Shown: positions 14,954 through 15,955 of the stretch, piece by piece
Position numbering within the stretch: the first letter of the stretch is position 1
Layout of the letters: every line of letters starts with the position of its first letter
Assembly: GCA_036136335.1 (NCBI GenBank)
Contig: JAYZQT010000055.1
Location: 1 to 15,955 of the forward strand
DNA length: 15,955 bases
Direction of reading: 5' to 3'
DNA from: JAYZQT01 sp036136335
Lineage (GTDB): Bacteria; Pseudomonadota; Alphaproteobacteria; MPNO01; UBA830
Notes under the pieces: generated by a model
Told to the model about the DNA's origin: nothing
The model's input: only the letters and a program-made list of their open reading frames with translations
Database searches by the model: none
Made by a program: the position numbers and the translations under genes

Positions 14954-14989
14954 GAGGGCCGAAATTCAGTAATGGAGTAGGCGCAGAGA

Positions 14990-15955
14990 ATGGAACTCCC
15001 CACAGGTAACGAGCGCTATTTCCGCATGAGTGTAGAGGAGTTTGACACTGAAAAGCTCCTTCAAAATGCGATTCGTCAACGCGACCAGCGCAAGTTCGAA
15101 GATGTTCTGATTATTGATGTCGATGCCCATCATTATGAAACGGAGTCGATGAAGGATATCGTTGAATTTATTGAAGACCCAGTGATGCGGCAGCTTGCAC
15201 GGTCCGCCCAGCAGATAGCGCATCGTGGCTCAATGTTTTCCCTTGGTCGCGTGGGCTATCAAGATGTTGGGGGGCGGGTCACGCGGTATCCTCTGCGGGG
15301 GCTGGAACAAACACCAAAAGATGAAAAGCACCGTGATGTTCACCTGACGCATCGCTGGATGGACGCAATGGGCGTGGACTATGCCTGCGTATTTCCTACA
15401 CCGATGCTGGGACTGGCCATGCACCCGCAGGCGGACGTCGAGGTCGTTCTGGCCAGGGCATATAATCGCTGGCTCGTCGAAAAAATTCTGCCTGGCAGTC
15501 CACGCATGAAATCCATGCTTTACCTTCCCTTTAACAATCCAGATGCGGCGCTAAAAATCGTTGAGGATTTTGGAGATGCTGAAGGGGTGATTGGGTTCAT
15601 GGTTACGTCTGTGCGTCACCGGCCTGTCCATCATAACGATTACATGAGAATTTATTCGGCGATACAGGAACGTGGCCTGCCGATTGGTTTTCATTCCGGG
15701 TTTAACTGGGACGATCCAATGTTCCGTACTTGCAACCGTTTTCTTGCGGTCCATGCATTGGGGTTCACCTGGTATAATGTTGTACATTGCACGAATTGGG
15801 TGCTCAACGGAATGAATGAGCGTTTTCCCAGCATGCCGGTAGTCTGGATCGAATCGGGAATTTCATGGATTCCTTTTCTGATGCAGCGAATGGACACACA
15901 ATACCGGATGCGCTCGTCGGAATGTCCACTTCTGAAGAAGCTTCCGAGTGATTAC
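14990..15955 (+). CDS. Amidohydrolase-family protein, 5' part (runs off the window)
   Basis: Open frame of 322 codons with no stop before the edge, encoding a metal-dependent TIM-barrel hydrolase or decarboxylase of the amidohydrolase 2 group. The first metal motif is Asp45-Ala-His47 (IDVDAHHYE) in place of HxH. Later candidates are His235 (GFHSGFNWD), His266 (VVHCTNW) and Glu288 (WIESGISWIPF), where many relatives have Asp. The ATG at 14990 is preferred, with GGAG 12 nt upstream; the next Met at residue 13 has no ribosome binding site. An N-terminal extension of about 38 residues precedes the barrel. It shares little sequence with the amidohydrolase at 5112-6119, so the two probably catalyse different steps. 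Its own promoter is proposed at 14925-14953. Substrate unknown. Confidence 0.87.
   Translation, partial: MELPTGNERYFRMSVEEFDTEKLLQNAIRQRDQRKFEDVLIIDVDAHHYETESMKDIVEFIEDPVMRQLARSAQQIAHRGSMFSLGRVGYQDVGGRVTRYPLRGLEQTPKDEKHRDVHLTHRWMDAMGVDYACVFPTPMLGLAMHPQADVEVVLARAYNRWLVEKILPGSPRMKSMLYLPFNNPDAALKIVEDFGDAEGVIGFMVTSVRHRPVHHNDYMRIYSAIQERGLPIGFHSGFNWDDPMFRTCNRFLAVHALGFTWYNVVHCTNWVLNGMNERFPSMPVVWIESGISWIPFLMQRMDTQYRMRSSECPLLKKLPSDY

Noticed and set aside
1..15955. CRISPR arrays, tRNA or rRNA genes, insertion sequences
   Set aside because: No spaced repeats, cloverleaf, rRNA signature, transposase or terminal inverted repeats were seen on either strand.

Overview
The window looks like an accessory catabolic island from a proteobacterium, most likely an alphaproteobacterium. 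That placement is an inference from gene content (two TRAP transporters, CaiB/BaiF CoA transferase, VanA-like Rieske oxygenase, ACMSD-like amidohydrolases) and from intermediate base composition; no rRNA, tRNA or housekeeping marker is present to confirm it. No mobile element, CRISPR array or transcriptional regulator is visible.

Layout. (1) 2-769: 3' end of a TRAP large permease that begins outside the window. (2) 826-3529: an SDR dehydrogenase between two homologous DMT/EamA permeases; the second permease overlaps the SDR gene. (3) 3524-6119, minus strand: an amidohydrolase followed by an acyl-CoA ligase, converging on the second permease with overlapping stop codons and a strong hairpin. 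(4) 6246-11064, plus strand: a tightly packed unit of Rieske oxygenase, CaiB-type CoA transferase, class II aldolase/decarboxylase, shikimate-dehydrogenase-like protein and FAH-family protein. A divergent pair of sigma70-like promoters separates blocks 3 and 4. (5) 11101-11865, minus: a short citrate-synthase-like protein (citryl-CoA-lyase type). (6) 12056-14893, plus: a complete TRAP transporter in the order P-Q-M. (7) 14990 to the end, plus: the 5' part of a second, different amidohydrolase with its own promoter.

How it may work together (inference). The TRAP system would import an organic acid. The ligase or CoA transferase would make CoA thioesters. The Rieske enzyme would hydroxylate or O-demethylate a ring, the SDR and the shikimate-dehydrogenase-like enzyme would oxidise or reduce alcohol/keto groups, and the amidohydrolases and class II aldolase homologue would decarboxylate or cleave. 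The FAH and citryl-CoA-lyase-like proteins would cut C-C bonds late in the route. The set suggests breakdown of a substituted aromatic or cyclohexane carboxylic acid, but it matches no pathway I can name, and no ring-cleavage dioxygenase is present here. Several enzymes carry substitutions at positions that normally bind substrate or metal (AroE-like Asn to Ser, FAH Asp to Glu, citrate-synthase-like Asp to Thr, amidohydrolase HxH to YxH or DxH). This argues for an unusual substrate more than for a textbook pathway.
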